Of a DNA stretch of 64,000 nucleotides, positions 62,823 through 64,000 are shown in pieces; position 1 is the stretch's first letter, and each line of letters begins with the position of its first letter. The stretch is from Straminergon stramineum (taxonomy: Eukaryota > Streptophyta > Bryopsida > Hypnales > Calliergonaceae): positions 22,139,001 through 22,203,000 of the forward strand of contig OY987265.1 in NCBI GenBank assembly GCA_963920665.1. The letters are read 5' to 3'. Below the pieces are notes generated by a model. The model was not told the DNA's origin and did not search any database. It was given only the letters and a program-made list of their open reading frames with translations. The position numbers and the translations under genes were made by a program.

Positions 62823-62889
62823 GTAGGACGCTGTAGGACATTGTAGGACGTTGTAGGACATTGTAGGACGCTATAGGACACTATAGGAC
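62823..62889. repeat. 10-bp minisatellite, 6.7 copies
   Basis: Units alternate GTAGGACGCT, GTAGGACATT, GTAGGACGTT, GTAGGACATT, GTAGGACGCT, ATAGGACACT and ATAGGAC. Mutations are confined mainly to the last three bases and the first base. Confidence 0.95.
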
Positions 62890-64000
62890 AAAAATATACA
62901 AATAGTTTGTCTTCTAGTAACTTTTGGGTGATTTATCTTCTACATACACATGTAGAATGAGTTTTATCATCAAAATAAATGACCAATGGATGATAGGGTA
63001 GTTACATAGTCAAGATATAAACTAAAATCCAGTTGACTTGTGTGTTTAAGATAGAAGATAAGGTAGAGGAAAAAATGGGCACTATTCATTATTTCTCTCA
63101 TTGTTGTAAGACCCAAATGTTTATGAAGCCATACTATATTGTATTTTACAAATTTGGAAATGAAAATTAGAAGAATTGTATATTATGACGTTGTATTTCT
63201 AAAATAATCTCACTTGCTTGAATTGGAGTTGACATTCAAAAATTGTGTTAGTTTTATTAGAGGAAGGTTTGTTGCCTTCTATATAGAAAGGCAAAGACTT
63301 TGATCGACCATAGAAGATGAACGAATTCTTTATTTGCAATGAAAATTTGACAGAATAGAGAAAATTTTGTCAAATTTTTATGAAGTTATCTTTAGTTTAA
63401 TTTGAAGTTCATGTGAGTGAGTTGTGAGCGTCGAAGTGAAGGAGGGTCTGTTGCCTTTAATTTTAAGTATCAAAACTTTGGGTGACTATAAAAGTTGGAA
63501 AAAGTATTAGAATGATTTGAAATATGGAAGATAAGTAAAAAATTGTGTTAGCTTTTCAAAAAGATATTACTCATATCATTTGAACTTGTAAAACTTTGGT
63601 AGCATCAAATCAAAGTTTAGCTAAGAAATTGGAGTTTGGAAGAGACTTTGAAGACTTGTGTGTTGTGGCTTGTGGCTTTCAATTTCTTTGTATTAAACTT
63701 TGTTGTTGCACACGGCATGGATTAAATCATTGCTTAACCTCATTTTGTGTTGTAGTGACGAAGTAGAGTTGATGTTCTACATGGTCGAAACTTGCTTTAT
63801 TCTCACAATGACATTGGATTGATGACCAATAAACCATGAGTTTGAAAGTTTAAGAGCCATTTTCCCTGATGATACCTCGTGGTATGATGTTGGTTCTACT
63901 TGTCTTGTATCTTGTGGTTTCATATCCCTACCTTGACCCGTGAGCCAACCTAGGGTTCAAATATGATAGGCGACCGGGGGCAATTCTACGATAGTTTAGA
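62890..64000. other. Intergenic to right edge, nothing recognised
   Basis: AT-rich to the edge, slightly more GC after 63.9 kb. No gene or RNA gene is visible. Confidence 0.3.

Noticed and set aside
1..64000. CRISPR arrays, operons, bacterial promoters, rRNA genes
   Set aside because: None seen. Spliced genes and the repeat landscape are eukaryotic, and the short tandem repeats lack CRISPR repeat-spacer structure.

Overview
The window is nuclear DNA of a land plant. It holds five intron-rich, plant-type genes in GC-moderate islands, separated by long AT-rich stretches full of repeats. Short introns, compact genes and the divergence of the proteins from flowering-plant versions suggest a bryophyte or another seed-free plant. 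That placement is an inference, not something the sequence proves. I rebuilt the gene models by hand from splice sites; all five keep reading frame across every exon.

Layout from left to right. (1) Positions 268-4099, minus strand: the first nine coding exons of a SPIRRIG-type giant BEACH-domain protein, which runs off the left edge, with a long leader region up to about 6.6 kb. (2) 7.0-10.8 kb: a tandem array of ~0.4 kb units, a 1.1 kb CACTA-type DNA transposon with perfect 13-bp terminal repeats, and a copy of a dispersed AT-rich repeat. (3) 14.4-17.9 kb, plus strand: TOM40, complete, 11 exons. (4) 19.0-21.2 kb: a 606-bp perfect inverted repeat around a 920-bp spacer. (5) 23.0-29.2 kb, plus strand: a plastid-type MutS2 without a Smr domain, 18 exons. 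(6) 29.8-34.1 kb, minus strand: an FBL4-like F-box/LRR protein, 8 exons, tail to tail with MutS2, with a minisatellite in its first intron. (7) A 200-base assembly gap at 35,507-35,706. (8) 40.5-47.9 kb, minus strand: a complete 19-exon RNA-dependent RNA polymerase of the RDR3/4/5 (gamma) clade. (9) 49.8-64 kb: mostly repeats, a decayed LINE piece, and one isolated coding exon (55,491-55,629, minus) under a promoter with an E2F site and four AACGG motifs.

The genes are unrelated housekeeping, regulatory and RNA-silencing genes and do not form a pathway. The most interesting single observation is that the RDR gene is open end to end, yet its metal-binding motif reads D-L-G-S-D instead of the family's D-x-D-G-D. 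The central aspartate is gone, which points to a catalytically dead or altered polymerase. The second is a family of TTAA-bounded elements with CCC-starting inverted termini (short 230-250 bp and long ~940 bp forms) that recurs through the window and looks piggyBac-like in its ends. The third is the perfect 606-bp hairpin between TOM40 and MutS2.
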